This document shows positions 16,393 to 25,099 of a DNA stretch of 64,000 bases, piece by piece. Position numbers and translations under genes: made by a program. The stretch is from Rheinheimera maricola (GTDB lineage Bacteria; Pseudomonadota; Gammaproteobacteria; Enterobacterales; Alteromonadaceae). The stretch lies in assembly GCF_016918075.2 (NCBI RefSeq), contig NZ_JAERPS020000002.1:558001-622000 (forward strand), given 5' to 3'. The first letter of the stretch is position 1. Each line of letters opens with the position of its first letter. The notes below the pieces were generated by a model. The model saw only the letters and a list, made by a program, of their open reading frames with translations. It ran no database searches and had not been told where the DNA came from.

Positions 16393-17325
16393 ATGCAGAT
16401 TATCCACCGCGTTACAATCGGACACATTGTGATGTTAATGACACTGTCAGGTTGTGGCAGTGGCAATAACGATTCGGCGGCAACGCCGCCAGCCGCAAGC
16501 ACCCAGGATATCCACTGGCAGTTGCAAAGCAGTCCGGCACTGCCGCAGGGCCTGCAATTTTATCAAGGCAGTAAAGACAACAATGTTGGTTTTGCGGCTT
16601 GGTATTTGCAATTAGATAGCCACAACAGCGATTTATCGCTAACTCCGGTTAAATCACAACCTTTTCTCACCCTTGCACAGCTACCAGCAGAAAATTTGCT
16701 TGCGGCAGTAAACGGCGGTTACTTTGGCGGTGATCAATCCTATTCAGCCGCCATCGCCGGCGAACAGTTGTTAAGCAAAAATATCGCCAGCCTTAACCGC
16801 TCGGGTAAAAGCTACCCGGTAATGCGGGCACTCTTTACCTTAGACACAGCAGGCAATAGTGAGGTGAGCTGGGCCTATCACTTCGGTGATAGTATCTCCG
16901 ATATTAGAACTTACTCAGCTCCTTTGTCCTATTTAAACAATGATGCCATACCGCAACCTGCGCCAGCCATTAGTGCAGGTAAGCCACTGCCAGCATTAAA
17001 AATGGCCATTGGCGGCGGCCCGGTTTTGCTGCGACAAGGTAGCAAGGTACTTAGTTACAACGAAGAGATTTTCTGGGGTTCCGGTGTTGAGCTAAATGAT
17101 GTACGCCCGCGCACTGCAATAGGCTATACCGCCAGTGGTCATATTCTGCTGTTTGTTACCAATGCCATGAAGTTATCTGAATTGCCGGATCAACTCTTGG
17201 CACTAGGGGTTGAGGGAGCAATTAACCTCGATGGCGGAGGCTCCAGCGCTATGCGGCTACTCGATAGCAGTATTTATAGTCAGCAACGCGCTATACCTGT
17301 AGCACTGACAATACAGCAGCATTAA
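16393..17325 (+). CDS. Lipoprotein phosphodiester glycosidase (NAGPA/DUF2233 family)
   Basis: A 310-residue protein with a lipobox (TLSGC near residue 20) followed by a Ser/Ala/Pro linker. The body matches the NAGPA family of phosphodiester alpha-GlcNAcase-like enzymes: AAVNGGYFGG, AIGGGPVLLRQG, DVRPRTAIGY and GAINLDGGGSSAM. The human member removes GlcNAc from a phosphodiester on lysosomal enzymes; bacterial members act on sugar-phosphodiester bonds of surface polymers. It heads an operon with a metallophosphatase and a GH25-like/C39-like lipoprotein. Inferred role: stripping phosphodiester-linked sugars from wall or capsule polymers at the periplasmic face. Confidence 0.88.
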   Translation: MQIIHRVTIGHIVMLMTLSGCGSGNNDSAATPPAASTQDIHWQLQSSPALPQGLQFYQGSKDNNVGFAAWYLQLDSHNSDLSLTPVKSQPFLTLAQLPAENLLAAVNGGYFGGDQSYSAAIAGEQLLSKNIASLNRSGKSYPVMRALFTLDTAGNSEVSWAYHFGDSISDIRTYSAPLSYLNNDAIPQPAPAISAGKPLPALKMAIGGGPVLLRQGSKVLSYNEEIFWGSGVELNDVRPRTAIGYTASGHILLFVTNAMKLSELPDQLLALGVEGAINLDGGGSSAMRLLDSSIYSQQRAIPVALTIQQH

Positions 17326-17326
17326 G

Positions 17327-18361
17327 ATGCCATACTGCATTTATAAGCTGCGTTGGCAGCGCTTAATACTTGGCGGTGCTCTGGTTTGTGCGGTATTAGC
17401 TGCCCCCACGCTGGCAGAGCCTCTGCGTATTGCTATTGTCGGTGATATTAATGGCAACTACGGCAGTGATGAATATCCGCCGCTTAGCCTGGCTTTACGG
17501 GATAAAGTCCTGGCTTTAAAGCCTAATCTGGTGCTATCGACAGGTGATGTGGTGGCGGGGCAAAAGCGGGGGCTTAGCCAGCAAAACCTGCAAAACATGT
17601 GGCACAGTTTTGACCGGCAATTTTATCAACCTGCATCAGATGCAGGCATAATTTGGTTGCCGGTTATCGGTAACCATGACGGCTCGAAAGCATTCAGTCT
17701 GGTCGGCAGCTATCTATTTGCCACAGACCGGCAGCAGGCGGCAACATACTGGCGTAGCAAGCAAGTATCACATGCGGAATTGCGCTGGCTGGACAAACAA
17801 CATTATCCGTTTTATTACAGCCTACTATTTGCCGACACTGCCCTGCTGGTAATTGATGCATCAGGCAGTGAGTTAACATCTACCGAGCTGCAATGGCTTG
17901 AGCAGCAACTGCGCTCTCCTGCCTTTACACAGGCTGCAAATCGGATTGTTGCTGGCCATTTACCGATGTTTGCAATCGCTAAAGGCAGAGAAGCGCCAGC
18001 AGAGCGCCTCGCGCAAAGCCAAACCTTACTTAAGCTGTTTAATCAGTATCGGGTAAGTTGGTATATCAGCGGTCATCAACATGCTTACTATGTCAGTAAA
18101 ATACAACAACTTAGTTTACTGATGGCTGGCGGCATTCCGGCCAGGCCACTGCTTGGCACAGACAAACGCCAATCGGTGTTTAGCGTATTAAGTTTGCTGC
18201 CATCTGCATCAATTCAAAGCTGGGATCTGCACACCAATACCGAAGTCACACTGGAGCAACTGCCAGAATCTCTGCCAGCGCTCCCGTTTGCCATTCAGCG
18301 CTGGCCTGCCAGCACGACTTTACCCTGCAACAATATTAATCAACAGGATGCCCTATGTTAA
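17327..18361 (+). CDS. Exported calcineurin-like metallophosphatase
   Basis: A 344-residue protein with signal peptide (ends TLAEP). The five metallophosphoesterase blocks are present: IVGDINGN, STGDVV, PVIGNHDGS, IVAGHLPMF and SGHQHAYY, giving the residues for a two-metal centre. It starts 1 bp after the glycosidase stop and its 3' end overlaps the next start by 7 bp (ATGTTAA), so the three proteins are translationally coupled. Likely a periplasmic phosphatase or phosphodiesterase acting on products of its neighbour (inference). The last 60 residues are low in motifs and may be a C-terminal cap. Confidence 0.88.
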   Translation: MPYCIYKLRWQRLILGGALVCAVLAAPTLAEPLRIAIVGDINGNYGSDEYPPLSLALRDKVLALKPNLVLSTGDVVAGQKRGLSQQNLQNMWHSFDRQFYQPASDAGIIWLPVIGNHDGSKAFSLVGSYLFATDRQQAATYWRSKQVSHAELRWLDKQHYPFYYSLLFADTALLVIDASGSELTSTELQWLEQQLRSPAFTQAANRIVAGHLPMFAIAKGREAPAERLAQSQTLLKLFNQYRVSWYISGHQHAYYVSKIQQLSLLMAGGIPARPLLGTDKRQSVFSVLSLLPSASIQSWDLHTNTEVTLEQLPESLPALPFAIQRWPASTTLPCNNINQQDALC

Positions 18362-19881
18362 AATCAACCTTAAGCGTAATCACGCTATTAATGCTAACCG
18401 GCTGTGGTAGCTCAGGTAGCGACACCTCGGTGCCAACACCGCCTCCGACGTCAACAACACCGCCTCCACCGGTTAGCAACGCTGTTACCGTTGCTGAAAA
18501 CAAACTGGGAGCCTGGCTATTTTATATTGATGAACCCGGCCTGATACGCACTAATCACGCCGACATGGCAACCTACCTGCAAAGCCTGGGAGTAAAACGG
18601 GTTTTTATAAAAATCAGTGATATTAACTACCAGTGGGCTAGCAATAAAATTACCTTTAATGAAAACGGCGTGCAGTGCGGAGTTTGGCAAGATGCCTGTG
18701 AGCCGGCAAATCTGCAATATTATAAGGCAGCTGGTATAGAGCCCTGGGCCTGGACTTACAACGATACCCATTCTTTCTCTGAGCAAGCTGATATGCTTTA
18801 TGCCGCTGCAAAAATAGGCTATCAGGGCTTTGTGCTGGATATTGAAGCTGAATTTAACGGCACAGAGCAACCACTACATGATTTACTGCAGGCTTATCAT
18901 AGCAGGTTACGTCAGGCGCGGGCCGAGGGGCTTATCGACAATCGCTTTTTATTAACCGCAACCAGTTGGGGTAATCCAAAAGATCAGGGTATGAACATTG
19001 CTATTATCGATCAGTATGTCGATGCGCATATGCCACAAACTTATGTCGAAAAATGGGGTGGCAGCTATCTGGCCGATATTGCCAGTACGATACAACAAGG
19101 CGATTGCGAATACCGCCAGTTAGGCGCCACCAAACCCATCTGGCACATTGTCTCGCATGAAGACAACATAATGACAGCCACCAGCCTGGATACATTTGTC
19201 CAACATGCCGGACCGAATGCCTCTTTATGGCGCATTGCCAATGCCAGCCTTGCCACCGCACCCGAGGCAATGAACTGGCAACAGCTAAACTATGAGCCTA
19301 ATGACTGTAGCGATAACAATTTGGATCTCAACCTAACTTCTGAGCTGCTGCTGGTGCCTTACTACAGTCAGCTAGACAACGTTAATCAACCCACTGCCAC
19401 TTGCAGTGTTACATCATTAGCCATGGTGACTGACTTCTTTGGCATTACACAACACTCCGACAGTGTGCGCGTTCCAGACCAGCTATATCAGCGTTTTGGT
19501 TTGCTGCAAAACGTTCCGGAATTGTCCGGCGCCTTTAATCAGCTTGCCGCAGAAACCGGTATTAGTGCCCGCGCTACCGGCTTAACAAACGGCACCTTTG
19601 CTCAGTTGCAACAGCACGTAAGCAAAGGCCTGCCAGCCATTGTGCATGGCTGGTTTACCCCGCCTGGCCATATTCTGGTGGTTACCGGCTATGACGGCGA
19701 ATACTACACCGTGCATGACCCTTACGGTAAATGGGACTTAACCAAATCCGGTGGTTACGACACCAGCGTGTCAGGCAAAAATATACGCTACCCGAAAGCC
19801 GAATTTGAGCATGCCATTAACGACAATGGCAGTGGCGATGACCTGTGGTTACACCTGTTTGCCCCGCAAGCAGCCGATTAA
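18355..19881 (+). CDS. Lipoprotein with GH25-like TIM barrel and C39-like peptidase domain
   Basis: A 508-residue paralogue of the protein at 7480. It has a lipobox (LMLTGC), a Thr/Pro linker, then the barrel domain (about 45-310: KLGAWLFYIDEPG, GIEPWAWTY, VLDIEAEF with the D-x-E pattern, AHMPQTYVEKWGG) and a C39-like domain (about 335-505) with candidate Cys in ATCSVTSLAM, His in PGHILVVTGYDG and Asp in VHDPYG. It lacks the Cys-rich N-terminal modules and is membrane-anchored instead. Its operon partners are a phosphodiester glycosidase and a metallophosphatase. Probably a surface-polymer hydrolase; substrate not determined. Confidence 0.78.
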   Translation: MLKSTLSVITLLMLTGCGSSGSDTSVPTPPPTSTTPPPPVSNAVTVAENKLGAWLFYIDEPGLIRTNHADMATYLQSLGVKRVFIKISDINYQWASNKITFNENGVQCGVWQDACEPANLQYYKAAGIEPWAWTYNDTHSFSEQADMLYAAAKIGYQGFVLDIEAEFNGTEQPLHDLLQAYHSRLRQARAEGLIDNRFLLTATSWGNPKDQGMNIAIIDQYVDAHMPQTYVEKWGGSYLADIASTIQQGDCEYRQLGATKPIWHIVSHEDNIMTATSLDTFVQHAGPNASLWRIANASLATAPEAMNWQQLNYEPNDCSDNNLDLNLTSELLLVPYYSQLDNVNQPTATCSVTSLAMVTDFFGITQHSDSVRVPDQLYQRFGLLQNVPELSGAFNQLAAETGISARATGLTNGTFAQLQQHVSKGLPAIVHGWFTPPGHILVVTGYDGEYYTVHDPYGKWDLTKSGGYDTSVSGKNIRYPKAEFEHAINDNGSGDDLWLHLFAPQAAD

Positions 19882-19896
19882 AACGACGCCGTAACT

Positions 19897-19925
19897 GGGT
19901 GGCAGTAGTTTAACTACTGCCACCC
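19897..19925 (+). terminator. Long perfect hairpin after the glycosidase operon
   Basis: Fourteen-base arms starting GGGTGGCAGTAGTT (19897-19910) and complementary 19912-19925 with almost no loop, 15 bp after the operon stop. No T-run follows, so it may protect the 3' end or act with Rho rather than terminate by itself. Confidence 0.6.
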
Positions 19926-20065
19926 AAATAACCGCGTACGCCTATATTTTTAGCAAAATACTGCCAGCTCACACCAATTAACCGCGATCGCATTTATTTA
20001 GTAATCGCCAAAAAGGGAGCCGGGCTTTGTCAATAAGCCGGTTTAGTAGCCTTGGCTAAGCAATT

Positions 20066-20182
20066 TAATTTGTTCGCTCAGACAAATTACCCTTTTGACA
20101 GCGGAAATAACAATTAATTTGTGCGATCTAATATATTAGGCTATCTTTATTAAAGATCAGCCTATAATTTATTCGTTCGAAC
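20066..20182 (+). promoter_or_regulatory. hipBA promoter region with several dyads
   Basis: In the 326-bp gap before hipB, TATAAT at 20163-20168 makes a consensus -10 about 40 bp before the ATG; its -35 is weak, as expected for a regulated promoter. Dyads: TAATTTGT (20066-20073) with ACAAATTA (20082-20089), TAATTTGT again at 20115-20122, CTAATATATTAG at 20128-20139, and GTTCGAAC at 20175-20182 near the expected +1. HipB antitoxins repress by binding several promoter dyads, which would fit; which dyad is used is not known. Confidence 0.55.
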
Positions 20183-20207
20183 AAGTTAAACTGCGGCCAG
20201 AGGTGCT

Positions 20208-20624
20208 ATGAAAATCGCCATTAACAATACTGCCCAAATCGGCAAAGCCATTAAGTTAACCCGCTTAGGCCAGGGCCTGGATCAATTCGCTACGGCGGGC
20301 TTATCCGGTACCGGCCAGTCATTTTTAAGCCATCTGGAAAACGGCAAAGACACCGCCCAAATTGGCAAAGTGTTGCAGGTATTAACCACACTGGGTATTC
20401 GGCTGGAATTAACGCTGCCACCAGAAGTGGCAGACTATATTCAGCAACATCTTCCGGCAGACATTAAGCCTGATAAAAAGGTGAAAACCATAGTCGCTGA
20501 GCCCGCAGCCAGATACCAACTACCCGCTGCGCTGGGCGCAGATCCCTATGCCTTGCCCGTACAGGATGCCGACACGTTGTTTAGCCAGCTTGAGGCATTA
20601 CACGCTAAACGGGCGACACGCTAA
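20208..20624 (+). CDS. hipB: HipB-like antitoxin / XRE-family regulator
   Basis: A 138-residue protein with an XRE-type HTH in the first 75 residues (IGKAIKLTRLGQGLDQFATAGLSG, SFLSHLENGKDTAQIGKVLQVLTTLGI), the arrangement of HipB, which neutralises HipA and represses the operon. The C-terminal 60 residues form a longer tail than in short HipB proteins and may contact HipA. AGAGGTG precedes the ATG. Its stop overlaps the hipA start (TAATG). The multi-dyad upstream region supports autoregulation. Confidence 0.9.
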   Translation: MKIAINNTAQIGKAIKLTRLGQGLDQFATAGLSGTGQSFLSHLENGKDTAQIGKVLQVLTTLGIRLELTLPPEVADYIQQHLPADIKPDKKVKTIVAEPAARYQLPAALGADPYALPVQDADTLFSQLEALHAKRATR

Positions 20625-21883
20625 TGCGCCGGCTAGATGTTTATCTGGAGCAGCAACTGATTGGCCAGCTGTTAGAACAGTCCGGTATTTGGGGCTTTCA
20701 ATACTCGCCAGTCTGGCTACGCATTTGCAATGGTCTGCAAGTGATTCACGGCCTGATGTTGACCGACAAAACCCAATGGGATGCTGCCACCGAACGGCCT
20801 ATACAATGGTTTTTCGATAATCTGTTACCGGAAGAGAATGCCAGAGCCATACTGGCGAAAGATGTGAAAGTGGCTGCCGGAGACAGTTTTGCACTGCTGA
20901 TGGCCGTGGGTGCCGAATCGGCCGGCGCCATTACCTTATTGCTACCCGAACACTCGCTGACAGCAGCAGAGGCGATCCCACTGACAGCAGCCGAGCTAAG
21001 CAGCCGGATTGACAACCTGCCACAGGCACCGCTGAATAAGCGGCAGCGCAAACGCATGTCATTAGCAGGCGCGCAGCATAAAATGCTGGTGATTTATCAT
21101 CAGGGCCAGTTACTGGAGCCCGCCGGCCAGATGCCATCAACGCATATCTTAAAACCCGAGCACTCGCAGCCCGAGCTATACCCGTTCACCTGCCGCAATG
21201 AATGGTTTGTGATGACACTGGCGAGCCGTTGCGGTTTACCCGTGCCACCGGTTGATATTATCTATGTACCGCAAGCCGCTTATATCGTAAAACGCTTTGA
21301 CCGCAGCGGCGACTACCCACAGCATAGCCGGCTGCATATGATGGATGGTTGCCAGTTACTCGGCATTCCTGCTGCCGAAAAATATCGCGCCAGCGACGTT
21401 CAACATCTGGTAAAACTTTCACAACATTGCCTACGCCAGGGCTCCACCCGGCTGGCGATATTCCGTTGGGTGCTATTTAACGCTTTAGTCGGTAACGGCG
21501 ATGCCCATCTGAAAAACCTGTCTTTTCATATCAATCTGGATGGCATCACCTTAATGCCACACTATGATTTGCTCTCCACTATTATCTACGCCGATATCGG
21601 CAAGCACCTGCAGGAAAACCTGTCGCAACCATTGGGAAACGCGACTACTTACGCTGAGCTAACCCAGGCCGATGTAATGGCCTTTGCCAGCGAGCTAAAT
21701 ATTGCCCCTGCTCTGGCCAAACGCGAGTTGCAACAGCTGTTAACCGCCGTACCAGTACAAGCAGAAAAATTACTGCAGCACGTGCAAAACCAGCCGGCAC
21801 ATAATGGCACCGCAGGTGAGCTTAGAATGCTAAGGCAAATTTGCAGCCTGGCAATAGATGAGATGGTAAAGCGGCTAGTTTAG
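20624..21883 (+). CDS. hipA: HipA-like serine/threonine kinase toxin
   Basis: A 419-residue HipA-family kinase. HipA toxins phosphorylate a translation component (glutamyl-tRNA synthetase in E. coli) and cause dormancy. Visible blocks: MSLAGAQHKM (regulatory Ser/ATP loop, near residue 148), HILKPE (ATP-binding Lys), VKRFDR, the catalytic loop NALVGNGDAHLKN and the metal-binding LMPHYDLLST. Length and motifs indicate an intact kinase. It is translationally coupled to hipB. Whether it is toxic or only regulatory cannot be told from sequence. Confidence 0.93.
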   Translation: MRRLDVYLEQQLIGQLLEQSGIWGFQYSPVWLRICNGLQVIHGLMLTDKTQWDAATERPIQWFFDNLLPEENARAILAKDVKVAAGDSFALLMAVGAESAGAITLLLPEHSLTAAEAIPLTAAELSSRIDNLPQAPLNKRQRKRMSLAGAQHKMLVIYHQGQLLEPAGQMPSTHILKPEHSQPELYPFTCRNEWFVMTLASRCGLPVPPVDIIYVPQAAYIVKRFDRSGDYPQHSRLHMMDGCQLLGIPAAEKYRASDVQHLVKLSQHCLRQGSTRLAIFRWVLFNALVGNGDAHLKNLSFHINLDGITLMPHYDLLSTIIYADIGKHLQENLSQPLGNATTYAELTQADVMAFASELNIAPALAKRELQQLLTAVPVQAEKLLQHVQNQPAHNGTAGELRMLRQICSLAIDEMVKRLV

Positions 21884-21922
21884 TCTCAATCACGAACAAC
21901 AAACTAAACGAGGAGGCTCTTA

Positions 21923-22414
21923 ATGCGTTTGGCCATTAAAATTGCTGCGTTTTTTTCGTTTTATGCTTTGCTTACTGCTTGCGCTTGGACTGTTCAAGCT
22001 ACTGATCCTTTGTACCCTCTGTACCAGAAGTTTTTACAAGCATCGCGCAGTGATGATATTGAAATCCTGCAAGACAATTTGTTGAGTAGCCGGGTAAGTG
22101 CACTGTGGCACGAAAGCAAAGAAGCGAGTCTTGATGAATTTTCTCCCATTTTTAAACATGTCAGCAGCCTAACTGGCAAGGAACATTCGCACTTTTATGC
22201 CATTACAGGTGAAACAGCCTGCTTGAGCGTTAATTTAATTACCGACAACGCAGCCGCAGTCGCTATTAATACCGGGTTTGTTCTGGAGAAAGGCGGCTGG
22301 AAAGTTGACGATGTGATGCTGGATCTGCTTCAAAGCGAACAGGATTTTGTCATTAAAGCTACATGCCCGTTAAGTGCAGAAGATTTTCTACTCCAAGCCG
22401 AACAGTCATTTTAA
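21923..22414 (+). CDS. Putative lipoprotein of unknown function
   Basis: A 163-residue protein with a strong GAGGAGG ribosome-binding site and a hydrophobic leader ending LLTAC (lipobox Cys at residue 20). The mature part is mixed alpha/beta, with NTGFVLEKGGWKVDDVMLDLL resembling the end of SnoaL/NTF2-like or DUF4878-like folds, and three further cysteines. It follows hipA by 39 bp on the same strand but does not look like part of the toxin module. Function unknown. Confidence 0.7.
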   Translation: MRLAIKIAAFFSFYALLTACAWTVQATDPLYPLYQKFLQASRSDDIEILQDNLLSSRVSALWHESKEASLDEFSPIFKHVSSLTGKEHSHFYAITGETACLSVNLITDNAAAVAINTGFVLEKGGWKVDDVMLDLLQSEQDFVIKATCPLSAEDFLLQAEQSF

Positions 22415-22422
22415 AAGCCATC

Positions 22423-22468
22423 TATTAACAAGTAGATAGAGCTATTTTGCACTATCTGCTTGTTAATA
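22423..22468. terminator. Convergent hairpin terminator candidate
   Basis: Seventeen-base arms (22423-22439, TATTAACAAGTAGATAG; 22452-22468) with one G-T pair and a 12-nt loop, placed between two convergent genes. It could serve both strands. Confidence 0.6.
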
Positions 22469-22485
22469 TTAGTTCTGAGATCTAC

Positions 22486-22623
22486 TTATTTTTGCTCTTG
22501 TTTGTAGCGATTCACCTGAGAAACACCCCAAAAGAATACCCCAGCGCCGATACCTGAAAAAAAGAAGAATAATGCGATACCGACCGGCGAGCCCCATGAC
22601 AGAACCACTGTTAACTCGTGCAT
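22486..22623 (-). CDS. Small single-span membrane protein (45 aa)
   Basis: A 45-residue protein, MHELTVVLSWGSPVGIALFF and onward, with one long hydrophobic segment containing a GxGxG-like run (SGIGAGVFFWG) and a short basic tail (NRYKQEQK). CAGGGGG lies 8 nt upstream of the ATG at 22623; an upstream in-frame start exists but lacks these features. Such small proteins often stabilise membrane complexes. It has its own intergenic region on both sides. Family not recognised. Confidence 0.6.
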   Translation of the reverse strand: MHELTVVLSWGSPVGIALFFFFSGIGAGVFFWGVSQVNRYKQEQK

Positions 22624-22843
22624 AATTTTACCCCCTGAAACGTGTATTAATTGTTTGTGTTTAACACGGTAGTGCTGACTAACCATAGCCAGAATGTTTC
22701 GCTGTGACAACAGCTGAAGACTACACCTTACAGCTCCAGTGGTGGCCGTTGCATGCTAGCTTGGTGCTTTATTGCTAAGCCACTTGAGCCATCTGCCGGC
22801 TTTGCCTACAATGACGCACGTTTTACTTACTAAGGCCCAAGCC

Positions 22844-23122
22844 ATGAACGACACCATAACAAACAATGCAGTATCTAACGACGCCACAGCACGCCCGGCA
22901 TTACCAGATCGCCTGTCGGTTAACCCGCGCAGCCCGCATTATGTGAAAGAGATTTTCCAGCACGATGTCGGTATTACCTTAAATGGTAAAGACCGCTTTG
23001 ATGTGGAAGAATACTGCATTAGCGAAGGCTGGGTAAAAGTAGCCGCAGCTAAAGCACTGGACCGTCGCGGCCAACCGCTGTTAATGACATTAAAAGGCAC
23101 AGTAGCCGCGTCTTATCGCTAA
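22844..23122 (+). CDS. DUF3297-family protein
   Basis: A 92-residue soluble protein: after a Thr/Asn/Ala-rich start it carries LPDRLSVNPRSPHY, the hallmark opening of DUF3297, then GITLNGKDRFDVEEYC, EGWVKV and ending MTLKGTVAASYR. The chosen ATG 22844 follows CTAAGGCCCAAGCC; an upstream in-frame ATG gives an unlikely extension. Members are small conserved proteobacterial proteins of unknown role, often linked to glutathione or oxidative-stress annotation without firm evidence. Monocistronic here. Confidence 0.8.
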   Translation: MNDTITNNAVSNDATARPALPDRLSVNPRSPHYVKEIFQHDVGITLNGKDRFDVEEYCISEGWVKVAAAKALDRRGQPLLMTLKGTVAASYR

Positions 23123-23153
23123 TAGCAACGTGATATTTGGGTAGCTACCGCAG

Positions 23154-24869
23154 CTAGTTTGCTGGCGCTACCCGGTTACGACCGGCGACTTTGGCATCAT
23201 AAAGCGCATCATCTACACGATTAACGAACGCTTGTCCGCTTTCTTCATGGTCAAACTCGCCCACCGCAAAGCTGGCGGTTATCTGCCCCACGGTTGCAAA
23301 TTGGTGCTGGCTTAGCGCCAAACGCAAACGCTCGGCTAGGTCTAACGCCTCAGCCATAGAGGTTTCGGGTGCCAGAATGGCGAATTCTTCGCCGCCCCAA
23401 CGGCAAACAATATCACTGTCGCGAACTTTGCTTAGCAGCACCTTAACCAGTGTGCGCAGCACATCGTCACCAGCGGCATGGCCAAAACGGTCATTAACCT
23501 TCTTAAAATGATCAACATCCAGAAAGATCAATGCAAAAGGGCGTCGGTAACGCCGGGCTGTCGTACAGACCATTTCCAGCCGATCATCAAAGCCCTTGCG
23601 ATTAAAAGCGCCGGTCAGATAGTCCTGCTCCGCATGCTTGCGATCGCTAATATCGCGAATCATTTCATAAAAACCCTGCACGTCGCCTTGTCCGCTAAGC
23701 ACCGGCGTGTAATCAACCTCTACCGGTTTAACAGTGCCGTCAGCTTGGAGCAAATGGAACTCAAAGGTAACCCGCTCGCCTGAAAGCGCCGACAACATAT
23801 AGTGCTCGATAGCGTTAAATTGAGCCTGCCCCATAACATCTGCCACCCCTTTGCCGACAATTTGCTCAATCGGCCGGTTGTACCAGCGGGTATAGGCAAC
23901 ATTAATTTCGCGGTAGCATAACTGCAGGTCGACAAATGAAATCAGCATGGGTAACGAGTCGACCAACAGGGAACGCCGGTCACGTTCACCTTTAAAAATG
24001 CGCGCGTCAGCAAGAGATGAAGCCAGCAACTGGCTGGCCATGTTAAGCAGTTTCATATCGCCGTCACTAAAGGCGTCAGGTTGAGCGGAGTAGACCTTAA
24101 GCACTCCAAAGCAGTGTTGCTTATGGGTCAAGGGTACCAACAAGCCGGAGCGAAACCCAACCTTATCGGCTGCAACTCTGGCTACCCGGGGATCCTTGTG
24201 AGTGTCACGACAGTGAATAGACTCACGTTGCAGGTAACATGTACCGGAAAGGCTACCCACAACGGGCAACCGTAACCCCAATGAGCCTGCCGCTTTGCCG
24301 CTGCAGGCGGTATAAACCATCTCGCCGTGCTCCGCTTCCTCAACTGCAGCGCCTTCGGCACCGGTGACAACCAGGGCGACCTCTGCTACCTGGTCGCGCA
24401 TCGCTTGTAAATCAAGGCCCGCGGTACCAACCCGCGTTTGTATTTCCACCAAGGCCTGTAACTGCTGACGTTGCTGTTCAAGAGTGCGCATCACCGAAAC
24501 ATCGCGCTGGGCGGCGATAAAATAACGTGGCTGACCGGTGGCGGGGAAAGGCCGAATAGTCCATTGCATCCGAAACGCACTACCATCTTTGCGGTAATTT
24601 ACTGTTTCGCCGGAAAAAACCTCACCTGCCAGTAGCTGTTTGCGCAAAGTCTGCATCAGCACAGCATCAGTATCCACACCCTGTAGCAGCCGCGGTGTTT
24701 TCCCCACTAACTCCTGGGCGGTGTAGCCGGTAAGTTCACTAAAAGCAGGATTTGCATACACAATAAAGGGGCCGGGCCGGTCAAGCTGGTTATCAGTAAT
24801 CAACACCGCCTCACGAACCGTTTCAAGGGCAGCTTGCAGCAGCTCATAGTCCGACATTGTAAAAGTCAT
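23154..24869 (-). CDS. Diguanylate cyclase with PAS-GAF-PAS-GGDEF architecture
   Basis: A 571-residue cytosolic protein: PAS (about 10-125, with TGYTAQELVGKTPRLLQG), GAF (about 140-290, GLLVPLTHKQHCFGVLKV), second PAS (about 300-415) and GGDEF (about 420-571). The active site is RWGGEEFAIL, preceded five residues upstream by RDSD, an RxxD inhibitory site, so the enzyme should make c-di-GMP and be product-inhibited. The double PAS plus GAF suggests sensing of redox, light or a small ligand. A dyad GTTTGGA-TAT-TCCAAAC lies about 40 bp upstream of the start. Confidence 0.95.
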   Translation of the reverse strand: MTFTMSDYELLQAALETVREAVLITDNQLDRPGPFIVYANPAFSELTGYTAQELVGKTPRLLQGVDTDAVLMQTLRKQLLAGEVFSGETVNYRKDGSAFRMQWTIRPFPATGQPRYFIAAQRDVSVMRTLEQQRQQLQALVEIQTRVGTAGLDLQAMRDQVAEVALVVTGAEGAAVEEAEHGEMVYTACSGKAAGSLGLRLPVVGSLSGTCYLQRESIHCRDTHKDPRVARVAADKVGFRSGLLVPLTHKQHCFGVLKVYSAQPDAFSDGDMKLLNMASQLLASSLADARIFKGERDRRSLLVDSLPMLISFVDLQLCYREINVAYTRWYNRPIEQIVGKGVADVMGQAQFNAIEHYMLSALSGERVTFEFHLLQADGTVKPVEVDYTPVLSGQGDVQGFYEMIRDISDRKHAEQDYLTGAFNRKGFDDRLEMVCTTARRYRRPFALIFLDVDHFKKVNDRFGHAAGDDVLRTLVKVLLSKVRDSDIVCRWGGEEFAILAPETSMAEALDLAERLRLALSQHQFATVGQITASFAVGEFDHEESGQAFVNRVDDALYDAKVAGRNRVAPAN

Positions 24870-24906
24870 CCCCCTTGCTACTCCTTTGTCTTAAAACAAT
24901 GCTTTG

Positions 24907-24923
24907 GTTTGGATATTCCAAAC
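24907..24923. promoter_or_regulatory. Perfect dyad upstream of the diguanylate cyclase gene
   Basis: GTTTGGATATTCCAAAC has 7-bp perfect arms around TAT, 38 bp upstream of the minus-strand start at 24869. This position fits an operator overlapping the promoter. No regulator can be named. Confidence 0.4.
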
Positions 24924-25099
24924 GCAATAGAACAAGCCTTTTTACATGATAACTTTAGCTTAATAAGCTTAGCCTGCTGACTTCACTTTATGTAAAAGCC
25001 GAAAGCTTGGCAATCTCATATGCTTGCGCGTTGTCTTAAGTGTACTAGCACTTTAGCCTGAGCGACAGGTTCAGTTACGTCGATGTTTTAACTACAACT

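Noticed and set aside
20208-21883. hipBA as part of a prophage or integrated element.
   Set aside because: No integrase, attachment repeats or phage genes are seen around it, and base composition matches the neighbours.
22423-22468. Integron attC-like site, because of the long imperfect palindrome between genes.
   Set aside because: No attC core (GTTRRRY/RYYYAAC) pair, no integrase and no cassette array; a convergent terminator is the simpler reading.
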